Below are positions 1 to 11,469 of a DNA stretch of 64,000 bases, one piece after another. Within the stretch, counting starts at the first letter, position 1. Every line of letters begins with the position of its first letter. The stretch is taken from the NCBI GenBank assembly GCA_022829145.1, contig CM040748.1:3862501-3926500 (forward strand), read 5' to 3'. Under the pieces are notes generated by a model that worked only from the letters and a program-made list of their open reading frames with translations, was not told the DNA's origin and did no database searches. Source of the stretch: Albula goreensis (taxonomy: Eukaryota > Chordata > Actinopteri > Albuliformes > Albulidae). A program made the position numbers and the translations under genes.

Positions 1-1080
1 TCCAAGTTTACACATCTTTAATTCATTGATTACAGCGGATATGTTTTGTTTAATCTGACAATCAGATTCAAGTAGTTTCTTAATTCCAGTGAGTGACAAA
101 CAATCAGGCTACTATGCACCTGATAAGATGCGGCTTAGTAATTTGTCATGAAAAACACCTGAAGATCAGGGTTCTAGAAATAAATACACTTTGATATATC
201 ATCGCATACATCACTGAGTGTCTTTATCTTTTTTAAACAGTAGATGGCGGTATACTATAGGACACTTACGCCTTAACCATAGAACAGTTCAATTAAGATA
301 TTATCTTTCTTTGCATAATTTTGAATGTGAACCTCTCTCCCACCACTTTGAATGTATGACACACTTTTGGGAGGAGAAAATGTTAGCCATAGTTAAATAG
401 TCAAGTTTTACCACGTAAACTGTCTTCTGTAGAAGTGAATAAGCGTAAGAGGGGCAAACAGGCATAAAACACAGAGTAAAGAAGGGAAGAATGGAGCAAG
501 GCCATGCAGCCTATCAGGAGAGTCTGGGGTGTTAAAATGTAAGGGGTACAGCCAATCAGCTCAGTTCAGAGCCTGTTAATCCCATTACATCAGGCAGAAA
601 ATTCCAGAGGTCTATGTCTAATTCTACCCAGATAAACAGTGTATCGTTTCTGGACCACACCGGCCAACAGGGATGGTCACAGCACCTCTCGCTGTGACAT
701 GGCACAAGGACAAACAAGGCACATTGAACAGAAATCTAGAATGTTTAAAATAAGAGGAAACCCCCTGACTGTGAGTATAAATTGATTCATGTATGATGTC
801 AATTTTCACGAGTTTGAAGAGCGAGGCCTCCTGCGCATATCTGACCTCCTGCTGACATGGTCTCGTAAAAACTGTTAATTTAAAACGGAACCTTCCCCTT
901 CTCCAGCTTCCTATGAAATTATTAACTTCTGTCATTTCTTATCCCCAAAAAAGTCCTTCCAGTGGTTAAGTTACAAAGGTAAACAAAAGCTCAGCCACCA
1001 CCCCATCTCCCGGTCCCACCCCTAACACTCCCCCTGGTCCTCAGCTCTTTAAAGCCAGCTGTGTGTAACCACAAAACCAC
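1..1080. other. Upstream flank of abat, no gene seen
   Basis: No coding exon or recognisable RNA gene was found here on either strand. The open frames are short and show no familiar protein motif. The stretch from about 960 to 1060 is richer in C and contains a weak TATA-like TTTAAAG at about 1049, so it may be part of the abat promoter. Confidence 0.5.
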
Positions 1081-1155
1081 AATCAGGTGTTCTCGTTAGA
1101 GAATAATAGAGTTATCTGGTGCCCTGTCAGTTCTGCCACTTTCCAGTTCATCACG
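1040..1155 (+). promoter_or_regulatory. Candidate abat promoter and non-coding first exon
   Basis: A TTTAAAG box near 1049 is followed by about 100 bases ending in a good donor (CACG|GTGAGT) at 1156. The first coding exon of abat begins at 1494 behind a clean acceptor, so at least one upstream non-coding exon is required. This is the nearest plausible one. The call is an inference from position and donor quality only; no transcript evidence is available. Confidence 0.3.
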
Positions 1156-1494
1156 GTGAGTACTCATCTCTTACACTGACTGCTTTGTCTTGTGCACGGA
1201 TATGTAGGATGCATATGGATGCATCGCTCTTTGAATTGGTACTATGACAACACTTTTTGTATATATATTATCCTGCTATTGACATGAAGCCATAAAAATT
1301 AAACACTAGAACAATATGGCTCAGTATCCAAGAGGTCTTGGCTGGGTCATATTCAGGTTTTTTGGTTTTTATTTTTATTGAATAATGAAACATGACTGAA
1401 GCATTATGCTCATTATGTTATGTTCACATCTGACAGATGGCAGAACCTGAAAAACAGGAATCACTCATTTTATTTGGTATATTTATATTTCAGT

Positions 1495-4400
1495 ATGGCC
1501 TCCACCCTGCTGAGCCGCACCGTGTCCCTGCAACACAGCTTACGTGTCTCTGCTAGAGGTGAGAGAACACACAAGCATACATTAAAAGAACATTTGCAAT
1601 TTCAAAATGCTCATGACAACAAGAAAATCAAGTATTTGTGGCAAGATAATATACTGTTTAGCTATTAGAAAAGGAATTGGTATGCTGTTGTAGTATGAAA
1701 AAAACTCATTGTGACCAAGGGCTCTGTCACTGCAGTTTTGTAAGCACTCTTACACATAAGCCCGTTGCAGCACACACACACACCACTTAGGCTAGCTAAT
1801 ATGGCTAAATTGGTGGGATGGAGTACAAATTTAAGGTCACTCAATGGTACATGTCTTCAGTGCAGTCAGTTGTGGATTTTCACCACAACTGACTGCACTG
1901 AAGACAGTTGTGGTGAAAATCCACAACTGACTGCACTGAAGACAGTTGTGGATTTTCACCAGGTTTCCCAGTGATGTAGAGTTGTGTGGCATCAGCATAA
2001 GAGTGGAAAATAATGCCACTTTCGCAGATCATAATCCCTGATGGTGACATGTATAGTGAGAATAGGAGCGGGCCTAACACTGACCCCAGTGGAACACAAT
2101 ATTTTACTCAGAACCTGAGAATTGTCAGTCAGGATGGACAAACTGATATCTGTGAATGAGGCGGGAAGTGAACCAAAAGAAACAATCAACAAAGTTGTTT
2201 TGCTGATTGTCATCTAGTTGTTCAGGGTTGTGTAGGAGTGTATATTGTGATCAACAGTGTCAAATTCTGCACCCAAATCAAGGAGTTTGAGTAGAGTGGA
2301 TGGAACCCTAGGGAGAGCGAAGCAGAAAGATTTTGAATAAATTCTGAAGTAAAAGCTCAAAAAAGGTATGAGGTCCACTTTCCCCAGTTATCTATTATGT
2401 TATCTATTATTTGGCAGACATCATAACATGATTTCGGAAACTGAGATCGTACGGTCTCAAAACAGGATGTACAAAGTCCGGTCAGTCTGAGGAGAAAGTG
2501 CAAAGTTTACTCCCACATAGGTGAAAGTAAACTGCTTCAAACTGGTTTAACTGGCCTGTGTGTTGTCATTTATTTGTTAGTAGGTGTCTTGACAACACCT
2601 GATTATCTTTATCTCTCAAAGGCCTAGTTGTATACACGTTTTCTTTTTTAACACAACATGCAGCTCAGCGCTGTTGCTTCTTGAAGAAATAAATATATTG
2701 GTGATTTTGAAACCAATATTTGTGGGATTTTCAAAGAAACATTTTCATGAAATAATATAATATATTCATCATTGGAAAATAAATGAAAAGTGATTAATGA
2801 AAAGTGATGCCTTCATTTATTTCCAAGGTAAATGTCAATTCAATCCGGGGCATTGTGTCTGCATGTTATAGCAGTACATTAAAAAGTATATTTGTCTTAA
2901 GGGGAATACTATTCAGACTAATCACTATATTTTTGACGTTCTTACTGTTTTACAGCACACAGACATGTAAGCCAAACTGCAGCAAAGACCCTTGTTGAGT
3001 CTGAATTTGATGGCCCATTGATGAGGACAGAGGTCCCAGGTCCTAAATCCAGGGTAAGAGGTTAACACTGAGCACATTACATTACATTACATTACATTAA
3101 GGGCATTTGTTAGACGCTCTTATCCAGAGCGACTTACAAGGCAAAGTGCATAAGAATGGCACAAAAAGAGGAAAGATAACCCTAGAGAGGGGTAAAGTCC
3201 CAAGTGCCAAAGGTGACCGAAAAGATCAGGACTCCCTGAGTCATTACAAAGAGCGAGGGAGGGGAGGGGAGAGGTGCGGCCTGAAGAGGTGAGTCTTCAG
3301 TCTGCGCTTGAAGGTGGCCAGTGTCTCTGCTGTTTTGACCTCCACGGGAAGGTCATTCCACCATCAGGGGGCCAGGACAGACAGCAGACGTGACCTGGAA
3401 GTGCAGGAGCGGAGAGGGGGTGGCATCAGGTGACCAGAGGTGGCAGAGTGGAGATGTCGGGCAGGGGTGTACTTCAATTAAAGCTGTTCAAATGGAACCC
3501 CTCTCTCTTTATTTTACTTTTGTGTGATCAATCCATGCCATTTAATAGAGCAAGACATGTGCTGCAGTCCGATCCAATAAATTCTCCCAAACTTTAACTC
3601 CATGTGACACTCCACCAATTAAAAACAATTATTTCTGTGTATGCTTGTGTTTAATTAGTGGATCATCACATGCTCTAGTGTCAACATGCTAAAGTTTGAA
3701 AGTGAAGTTTTTGAGGGCAGAAGATTCAAATGATTGGACAGCAGCTCAGCTCTGATGCCAGAAGCGATGGCATCTTTGTCTTTTTGAGGATCATAAACTT
3801 ATGTAGGTCCAGATGGTCTAAATTACCTAACTGGTCGTGCATTGACAATAAGACTAGTGGGGGAATGCTGTTTTGGATTGTGTAATGTGAGAGGAGGTCC
3901 TCCCTGGAGGGAGACCCTGGAGGGGTTGACAGTTGTGCTTTATTTTCTTTTCTGTCCCTCTTCAGGAGCTGACAAAACAGTTGGGACAGATTCAGGTAAG
4001 AGTCCGCAGGGCATGGGACAACAACCAAACTTTCAGTCAACACAATGCAACCAACATTTTACAAAGGGAGTCTATGACCATCGGACGTGATAACCCTGGC
4101 TAATACAGGCTGTAAATGGTTCAGAAAGCCTTAAGCCATTGAAAATAATCTCTTTCTCCTGGTCTCCCACCCCCAACCCCCCACCCCACAGAATGTTATT
4201 GCGGTGAATTTTTTCTGTAATTATGAGGCGAGCAGAGGGAACTACCTTGTGGACGTCGACGGAAATCGCATGCTGGATGTATACACGCAGATCGCCTCTA
4301 TCCCTATAGGTGAGAACGCCAGCATCTGCATACTCTGGCGAAGTCAATATGAGTCACGACTGTGTGCTCGTTTCCTCCTGGATCCATTCGTCCTTAACAA

Positions 4401-7400
4401 ATAAATTATCAAATATTACATCTTAACATTAACGCCCCTGATACCTGGTATACATTTCACTTCGCTTCTCCCCTTCAATCTCCCTTAAGTTGCAGGACTA
4501 ACATTTATACTGTTCTGCAACACAAATGTGGCAGATTAGCACATTATGAAAAGAAGGCAGCTCAAAGAAAACATCGAATCAATTCTGAAATTCAAGTACA
4601 GAAATAAGTAGAGCAATATGTTACATTTATTTTGGAATTCAAGCAAAATATATGAATTAGCAATTTACTGTATGATTACTATGGAATATAAGGCCTCTAA
4701 AACCACATTCATCATCATGATCGATTGTGTCTACATAGCATTTCATCTTGAACCAAGAGCACTTTACAACGAGGGGAAGGGACTCATCTCAAACACCACC
4801 AATGTGTACCACCCACCTTTGATATTTTCAGTTTCCAGGGCATAGCCATAACTTCTGGGTGACTCCGAGACAAATTTTAAGGGATAGCAACTCTAACTAC
4901 AGAGCTGTCTCTGGCCTTACTCCATGCATTTCTGACCTTGTTTTTTTAGGATACAATCATCCAGCACTAGTGAAAGTCATGACTGACTCTCATAATTTGG
5001 TAAGTTGCAAGTTTTATAAACGTATTATTACAGATATAACAATCTTTTGAAATCTGAATACAGACTTCTTTAGCTGTTATGAAGTTAGAGGTGCGCTGTA
5101 TGGCATTAAGTTACCACCACGGTGACGGGGAGCGCTTTTAAACACAAACAGCGCTGGGTGTGGTGCTAAGATTAGGCTTCATTTATTTAACTGATGCCTT
5201 GTGGAATGGTTAATGTTCAGTGAGCAGTGATATCATGATAAGGTGATCTGCTGTATTACAGGACCTCCTTACCCAGACATTGTCACTGGGACTAGCCCAC
5301 AATAAGGGAAGGTGGAGCTCTCAGAGCGCAGAACAAGAGACACTGTCATGAATAAGGCCCCAGCTGTCCTTATTTTGGGCTAGTCCCAGTGAATTTGCCT
5401 GGGTAAGGAGTCCTGTTATACAGTTTGATTGTCCTCGCTGTTGAGCACCTCTCTAGTGCTCTTTTTGTAGCGGGCTTGGAGCGCATCTGGTACCCTTTTT
5501 TATTATGTGATCTGCTGGTTATTCGTTTGAGACGTTAAGTGCATCACCCAGACCCAGAACCACACACTTTCACATTCCCTTTGCTTCGTTATTTGGTGTT
5601 AGAATGTTACCTTAAGAATTGTAATCAAATTGGATCATAAGGTCAGAGATTTACATCTCAACTGTCTTCATATTTCTCAACTTCGTTCTCAGAGTGCATT
5701 CATAAACCGACCAGCTCTTGGGGTTCTACCACCTGACAACTTACCTGAGAAACTGAATGCTGGCCTGCTTTCAGTGAGTTTAATGCCAAATAAGGCCCTT
5801 GTTTTCATCCTTTTGTTTCTGGTTTTGCTGTACTGCTCATACTAATCACACTAATAATCTATTACACCTGAAAGTGGCTGAAAAGGTATTTACAGACTTA
5901 TCCTTGCCACAGGTTGATATCAGACTGTGTTTCAAAGTTTTTGATTCCTCATGCCCCTTTCCGCATGGAAGCTTTTGAAGACAAAAAGCAAGATAAGCGA
6001 TAAGACTCAGGCATATATTTACTTAAAGGATCTATCTGTCTGCTCTCCATGCTTATCTAATCAAACTAGGTCAACACGCCAGCACACGTCAGTCATACGT
6101 GAGAGGCAGCTCTACTGAGGAACACCTCGTATTTATATCCACATATTCAAGAGCGTCTTGTCTTCTGCACCACAGCTAATGTATTCTTCCATTGCCAAAA
6201 TCAACGCCAAAGCTGTTTCATTGTCCTTGCACAGATATTTTTCTTTATTAAAGTGCATTTATGTGGAGCATGAGGAAATGTTCATGTGAGAGTATGCGAT
6301 CATATCCCAGCGTTTCTCCCCTCACCAGGTGGCACCCAGAGGCATGACTCGGGTGCAGACTATGGCCTGCGGCTCCTGCTCCAATGAGAATGCCTACAAA
6401 GCCATGTTCATCTGGTACAGAGTAAGCATGAAGGCTATTATTGGGTTGTTTAGCTGACACTTTCATTAAGGGTTTTATGAGCTGTCAAACTAAAAAAACA
6501 TCTATTAGAATCACAACCTAAAAAAAAAAAAAAAAACACAATAGTCAATTGTCGCAAGATAAGCCCCATGTCCCGTACCCAGTGAAGATGACCTCTATTG
6601 GTGAATATGGGTATTTCAAGATGAAGGTTAAAACTTAAATCTGTCATTCCCAGAACCAACAAAGGGGCCACACAGACCCCTCCCCAGAGGAACTCAAGTC
6701 ATCAGTGATCAACCAGGTAAAATGTTCTTGTGTAATTTTCCTAAACATCAAGGTAAATAACAATATACCAATGTCTTCATTACTTTCATAAACAAGTTTA
6801 ATGTCAAGTTTAATGTTAACAAGGTTAATGTCAGGGGCGCAGACGGCGGCGGGGATCCGCCCCCTCCATCATAGGGACCCTGATCCGCCCCCCCCACTTT
6901 TGAGAAAAAAATATTTTGTATAATTTTAAAAGTTGAGACCTTTTGCCTCCACTTCAAAAATCTCTCCTGCACTGCTGCTTAATGTTCTCTTATTCTTGTA
7001 CAATTCGTTTTGGGTTTGCTTTTCCTGCTGCAGAGCCCTGGCTGCCCTGACCTCAGCATTCTGTCCTTCATGGGTGGTTTTCATGGGAGAACCCTCGGTG
7101 AGACAATGTAACTCTGAATCCAGCTGATCATTTTTGGTTCAGAGGAAATTCCTGGAAAGTCATAGTAAATATTGCTAAGAGGGTTAAAGTCTGGATGACC
7201 CCTCAATGTTATCTTAAGTCACAATCCATTGCAGGAATAGTCTTGGAATGCTATTCAGCTTTGCTATTCTGGTTAAAGAATTGGAATTGGTCATGGATTG
7301 TCATATTAATTGTTTCAGGAAAGCAATCAGGCATTTCAATACTTACATTTAAAACATACTTAAATTTTTACGGGCACAAAATTTTATTAACAAACATTTT

Positions 7401-10305
7401 ATTACTTTTACGATTAAAAGTAAATCTAACCAGACTGTTCTTCATAACATTTTGTGTTGTTTGGGACCTTAGCTGCAATGTTACTTTTGTTTGCTTTAGG
7501 GTGCCTAGCCACGACGCACACAAAGGCAATCCAGAAGGTCGATGTGCCTTCTTTTGACTGGCCCATCGCCCCCTTCCCTAAGCTTCAGTACCCTCTGGAG
7601 GAGTTTAAGCGTGAGAATGCACAGGAGGAAGCCCGGTGCCTGGAGCAGGTCAGAATGGTCATGCTTCTGTCCAATCAAACGAGACCATCTTTCTCCCCCC
7701 TCAGAATGGTCATGTTTCTGTCCAATCAAACGAAACCATCTTTCTCCCCCCAAAGAATGGTCATGCTTCTGTCCAATCAAACGAGACCATCTTTCTCTCC
7801 CTCAGAATGGTCATGCTTTTGTCCAATCAAACGAGACCATCTTTCCCTCCATCAGAGTGGTCATGCTTCAGTCCAATCAAACGAGACCATCTTTCTCTCC
7901 CTCCTCAGAATGGTCATGCTTCTGTCCAATCAAACGAGACCATCTTTCTCTCCCCTGGCACACCCTCTCAATCTGTTTCTCAGTCTTCAAGCACAGAAAA
8001 TTCTTTCCTATTATATTCATGAATTGCATGAACAGTCTCCCTGAGCCTTAACAGCATAACGAGTTCCTAAGGCATTACAATTTATTGTCATGAATGTTCA
8101 AATCTGCCTAAATCTGATCTGAGAATTTATTACAAGAAGCAGATACTGTTCCTGAATGTGAACGGAGCATATGCGGCTCCATTTCAGGTGGAGGACCTGA
8201 TTGAAAAATGGGGAAAGAAGGGCAGACCAGTGGCCGGCATTGTGATCGAGCCCATCCAGGCAGAGGGCGGAGACAATCATGCCTCGTTTGACTTCTACAG
8301 GAAGCTGCGTGAAATCGCCAGGAAGGTAAACTTTATTTCAGTCAACTGTGTCTCAATAGTGTACTCCAGATTTACGTATGTTTGCAGGGTAACATTTTGT
8401 TTTTGTTCTTTTTTGTCTCGGTACATATGTACTATTTTAGAAAAATTGAGACAAATATTCAGTGATTCACTAAAAACAGTCATTAGAGTTAAAATATTGT
8501 GATTCAGGGAGAGCCATATTGTAGCTTCCTGCAGTATTCAGGAAGTGAGGATAATGGACCACTTCCTGGACAAGGATGAGGCCTAGTCCTAAACTAAAAA
8601 CATTTTTCAGTGGAGATCATTGAACATTTCTTGTAGTCTGGGAGTAGGCTTGATCCTTGTCCAGGAAAACGGCCCAGTGAGTGTCTTCCTTTACACTCTG
8701 AGTGAGCTCTCTGCAATGGTGTTCTGTACCTCCCCCACGCCTCACGTGCTCTTCTCCATCTCCTGTCTCTCTCTGTCTCCATCAGCATGGCTGTGCTTTC
8801 CATGTGGATGAGGTACAGACTGGGGGAGGTGCTACCGGAAGGTTCTGGGCCCACGAGCACTGGGGTTTAGATGACCCTGCTGACATCGTCTCCTTCAGCA
8901 AGAAGATGCTGACAGGTGGCTACTACCACAAAGAGGACTTCTTACCAGATAAGGTATTTTTTTTTTAATGAAATCTCCATTATAGTCATCTAGTTGTTTC
9001 TTTTATCCAAAGTGACTAACAGTTGATTATGCTAACCGAGGATCTCCCCCTGGGAGCAATGTGGGGTTAAAGGCCTTGTTCAAGGGCCCAAAACAAGAAT
9101 CATGACACAATAGAGGATCCAGATGTAGTATATAACCTGTCCCACTTTAAGAAATATTTAGCTAAAAAGAATAATTATGTTGATAAAATGTAAGCACAAG
9201 CAATACCTTCAGTTAGTGATTATGTTTGTGTCTGTGTTATTAGCCATTCAGAATCTTCAACACATGGCTGGGGGACCAAACCAAGAACCTGTTCTTGACG
9301 GAGGTGCTGAAGGTGATAAAGAGAGAGAGGCTTCTGGAGGAAGTCAAACGCTCCGGAAAAGTCATGCTACACGGCTTATATGAGCTGCAGGTACAGGAGC
9401 AGTTGTGGGGTTCATAATTTCACTGTATTTCGTGTGAAATGGGGAGCATTGTGAAGTGATGGCCGCTATTTCTGTGCTATGGCAGGGCAGAAGTTGAATG
9501 GACCTGTAACAGTACTCTTTTGTTTTTTGAAAAAACTCAAACTGTTTTCTCCAAAAGGCTCGTTATCCTCATCTCCTGAGTAAAGCCAGAGGCCTCGGCA
9601 CCTTCTGTGCCATTGATGTACGGGATGAAACTACACGGAACAACCTCATCTTCAAAGCCAGAAACAAAGGTGAGAATTGGCCATATCAAAACAGTAAATG
9701 CCAGTATAAAACAATAAAACTATATTATATATATTATATTTAAAGTATATATGCCAATGCTAAAAGAAAAAAACTTGACATGATTACAGTACTCATGAAA
9801 ACTATGTTTTACTAAACTGTAATGCTTGTACTTCCTGATATCTGTGATACTATTGTGAGAATACTTTTATTTTGCATTACTGGGATGTCATTCAGAATTT
9901 TGACATGATTCATCCTGTTAGTTTGATTGAGACATAAATAAAAACCAAACACACTGAGCAATAAAAAAAACACATATCGCCTATATCTGAATAAGCTCAC
10001 AAATGTATGACCAAGAAAAATGGCAAATTGCACCGATTAATCTTAATTGAGCACAATGAATCTTTCAAGGGCGTGGACCTATGTTGTACTCCATTTAATG
10101 AGGTACATGGATGGTGCCCTGAAAGTCTGCATGTAAGGAGCCAAATGCAGGCACCGATCTAAACGCATGTACTTTCCCCACAGGTGTAGTCCTGGGAGGC
10201 TGCGGAGAGAGGTCCATTAGATTCCGTCCCGCTCTGGTGTTCAAGGAGCACCACGCACATCTATTCCTCAACATCTTCAACGAGGCTCTGGCGGAGATGA
10301 AGTAG
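1495..10305 (+). CDS. abat: 4-aminobutyrate aminotransferase, mitochondrial
   Basis: PLP enzyme that degrades GABA to succinate semialdehyde with 2-oxoglutarate as amino acceptor, in the mitochondrial matrix. Fifteen coding exons join in phase to 498 residues (human 500): 1495-1558, 2956-3053, 3966-3995, 4192-4309, 4950-4999, 5693-5773, 6329-6421, 6654-6716, 7034-7097, 7500-7648, 8188-8325, 8786-8953, 9244-9390, 9558-9669, 10184-10305. The first ~25 residues look like a mitochondrial presequence (S, R and L rich, no acids). Key residues are kept: the iron-sulfur CGSC motif at C161/C164, substrate Arg in FHGR at R218, E296 in EPIQAEGG, D324 in VDEVQTGGG, and the PLP lysine in SFSKK at K355. 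The gene looks functional. Intron 11 carries a minisatellite that starts at its donor, and intron 12 a palindromic element. Confidence 0.97.
1854..1960. repeat. Nested inverted repeats (foldback) in abat intron
   Basis: A 22-bp arm (1854-1875, ending CAGTTGTGG) is repeated as its exact reverse complement at 1883-1904, leaving a 7-base loop. The same reverse-complement block recurs at 1921-1942. A smaller perfect hairpin (arms CAGTTGTGG / CCACAACTG) sits between them at about 1905-1929. The block TGGATTTTCACC occurs forward near 1873 and 1949 and reversed near 1912. The structure abuts a LINE reverse-transcriptase remnant and seems to be a local inverted duplication of its edge. Confidence 0.85.
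1961..2210 (-). mobile_element. Non-LTR (LINE) reverse transcriptase remnant
   Basis: Read on the minus strand, 2095 to 1961 encodes a recognisable RT core: [13 protein letters not shown], then a stretch ending [10 protein letters not shown]. Active elements carry YADD at the catalytic site; here it reads YADA, so one metal-binding aspartate is lost. Upstream (to about 2210) is a weaker RT-like stretch in another frame. No 5' end, endonuclease or tail was seen, so this is a dead fragment inside abat intron 2. The clade (L2, Rex or similar) was not determined. Confidence 0.75.
2211..2340. repeat. Possible dispersed-repeat fragment
   Basis: The block with ATCAACAGTGTCAAATTCTG and AAATCAAGGAGTTTGAG resembles sequence I associate with dispersed teleost repeats, and it directly follows the LINE remnant. 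It may be part of the same insertion. The family assignment is from memory and weak. Confidence 0.35.
3074..3098. repeat. (ACATT)n microsatellite
   Basis: About five copies of ACATT lie immediately before a dispersed repeat, 20 bases downstream of the abat exon 3053 donor. Confidence 0.9.
3099..3472. repeat. Dispersed teleost repeat, 'CTTATCCAGAGCGACTTAC' type
   Basis: It begins with GACGCTCTTATCCAGAGCGA, a block found in high copy across teleost genomes. It continues through a G-rich middle to a block (about 3280-3400) with GAAGAGGTGAGTCTTCAGTC and GGTCATTCCACCATCAGGGG. A short open frame across it is not a gene. It lies in abat intron 3. The family name is not asserted. Confidence 0.7.
5251..5423. 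mobile_element. Palindromic MITE-like element in abat intron
   Basis: The left arm (5251-5307) and right arm (5368-5423) are imperfect reverse complements over about 55 bases. They share ACTGGGACTAGCCCA and TCCTTACCCAG in opposite orientation around a 60-base spacer. Long terminal inverted repeats without coding capacity fit a non-autonomous DNA transposon. No clear target-site duplication was found. Confidence 0.75.
7651..7955. repeat. Minisatellite, six ~51-bp units, starting at a splice donor
   Basis: Units start at about 7651, 7702, 7753, 7803, 7853 and 7906 (spacing 51, 51, 50, 50, 53). Each reads (C)AGAATGGTCATGC..., then TCCAATCAAACGAGACCATC, then a pyrimidine tract of CTTTCTCCCC type and usually CAG. 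The first unit begins directly after the GT of the abat exon 11 donor at 7649-7650. Each unit junction resembles a 3' splice site (pyrimidine tract + CAG). All three forward frames stay open across the array. Confidence 0.95.
8562..8668. mobile_element. Palindromic MITE-like element in abat intron 12
   Basis: The two halves are imperfect reverse complements of about 50 bases. The left half has TTCCTGGACAAGGAT then CCTAGTCCTAAACT; the right half has the mirror GTCTGGGAGTAGGC then ATCCTTGTCCAGGAA. Almost no loop separates them. The structure resembles palindromic MITEs common in teleost genomes. It ends about 115 bases before abat exon 8786-8953. Confidence 0.75.
8985..9100. repeat. Dispersed teleost repeat, second copy
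   Basis: It contains TTTTATCCAAAGTGACTA, then CTGGGAGCAATGTGGGGTTA and AAGGGCCCAA. This is the same family core as at 3099-3130 but keeps a different downstream part. It is diverged and lies in abat intron 13. Confidence 0.65.
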
Positions 10306-10590
10306 AGTGCAGAAAAACTCCATATTTTCAGTATTTCCTCACGCCGAAGTTCCACAGCTGAGCGTATCAGATGAGCTACTCCAGAATTTATAATGAAGGA
10401 TTACTATTCACGCTCGGAAAGGGGGACCAGCGCTACCTTTCCGAAAATTGTTACAGCTGCTTCATTACTTAATCAGTCACTGTCCTCATGATTTAAAGAA
10501 ACAATGCTGCTTTTTTCCTGGACCAGGTGTACTCTGTCCTCCTCACTCTAGTGTGTGCACACACACTGATGTATATGTATTTAGATTGTA

Positions 10591-10596
10591 AATAAA
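10591..10596 (+). terminator. Candidate abat poly(A) signal
   Basis: Canonical AATAAA 286 bases past the abat stop, followed by a TG-rich stretch (TTGTTTGAGTGAG). It is the first good signal downstream. Confidence 0.6.
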
Positions 10597-10669
10597 TTGT
10601 TGAACCATCATGTTGTTTGAGTGAGAATTTTGGATTCTTAGAGTGGTCAAAACTGAGAGAAATCTCGGT

Positions 10670-10758
10670 ATAACTAGCTACCACTGTCCCTTTTCAATTC
10701 AGTACTGGAAAGTTCATGTTTCACCACATTATCCACAATAATGGCAAATTATTATCTG
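10670..10758 (+). repeat. Short interspersed repeat, copy 1
   Basis: About 89 bases match 13859-13948 in the same orientation. Shared blocks include TTTCACCACATTATCCACAA and ATAACTAG(C/T)TACCACTG. It lies just past the abat poly(A) signal. The family is unknown. Confidence 0.8.
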
Positions 10759-11267
10759 GGCAGAGTGACTCAGTAAAGGAAACTGCATCAAGACTTCTGC
10801 ATGACTCTCAATTTGAACTGAGGTATTGAGAGACAAATGTGAATAGCTCAATTTTTTTTTTTACCAGTGAGACTGAAGTACTATCTCAAGAAAAAAAAAA
10901 AAAAACTTGTTACATGTAAATTGCATCAGCATCTATATATAAATCATTGGCTTTATAAAAATTGGACATATTTAGTCTAGATATTATTAAACTCAATCAG
11001 TACTTACTTCAACATGCTTCTATATTTATTTACCATTATAAAACTAACAAGGCTGCTACTAAGTTATTTACATAACAGTTGAAAGTTTGTTTGGATATTT
11101 GATTAATCTATACATTTAAATATACAGTTCCAATCTCTAAGTGGAAATGTATAGGGTTCATGGACAAATTATAAAAAGCATTTTCTTTATAAGTACAGTA
11201 TATTCACAAGTATGCACTCCTGCCAAAGGGTCTTGGCTTTAATGGATGACCATTGTAAATTATCACT

Positions 11268-11273
11268 TTTATT
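11268..11273 (-). terminator. Candidate tmem186 poly(A) signal
   Basis: AATAAA on the minus strand, about 200 bases past the tmem186 stop. A second candidate lies at 11025-11030. abat and tmem186 are convergent, with only about 0.65 kb between their likely 3' ends. Confidence 0.45.
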
Positions 11274-11469
11274 CTTAAATCAATTTGGTGGATTGAGTCG
11301 CAAAGTCATTGTAACCCTCAATACAAAAGATCCACATGTTTCAGTACCCTTATAACGATAAGGTCAGTGCGGTCTGGAAATACAGTTGACAATGAACTGT
11401 TATTACAAACAGACAGGTTATGGCCATGGAATCTTAGGAGAGGGAGCTGCGGCGGTTTCAAGCTGAGCA

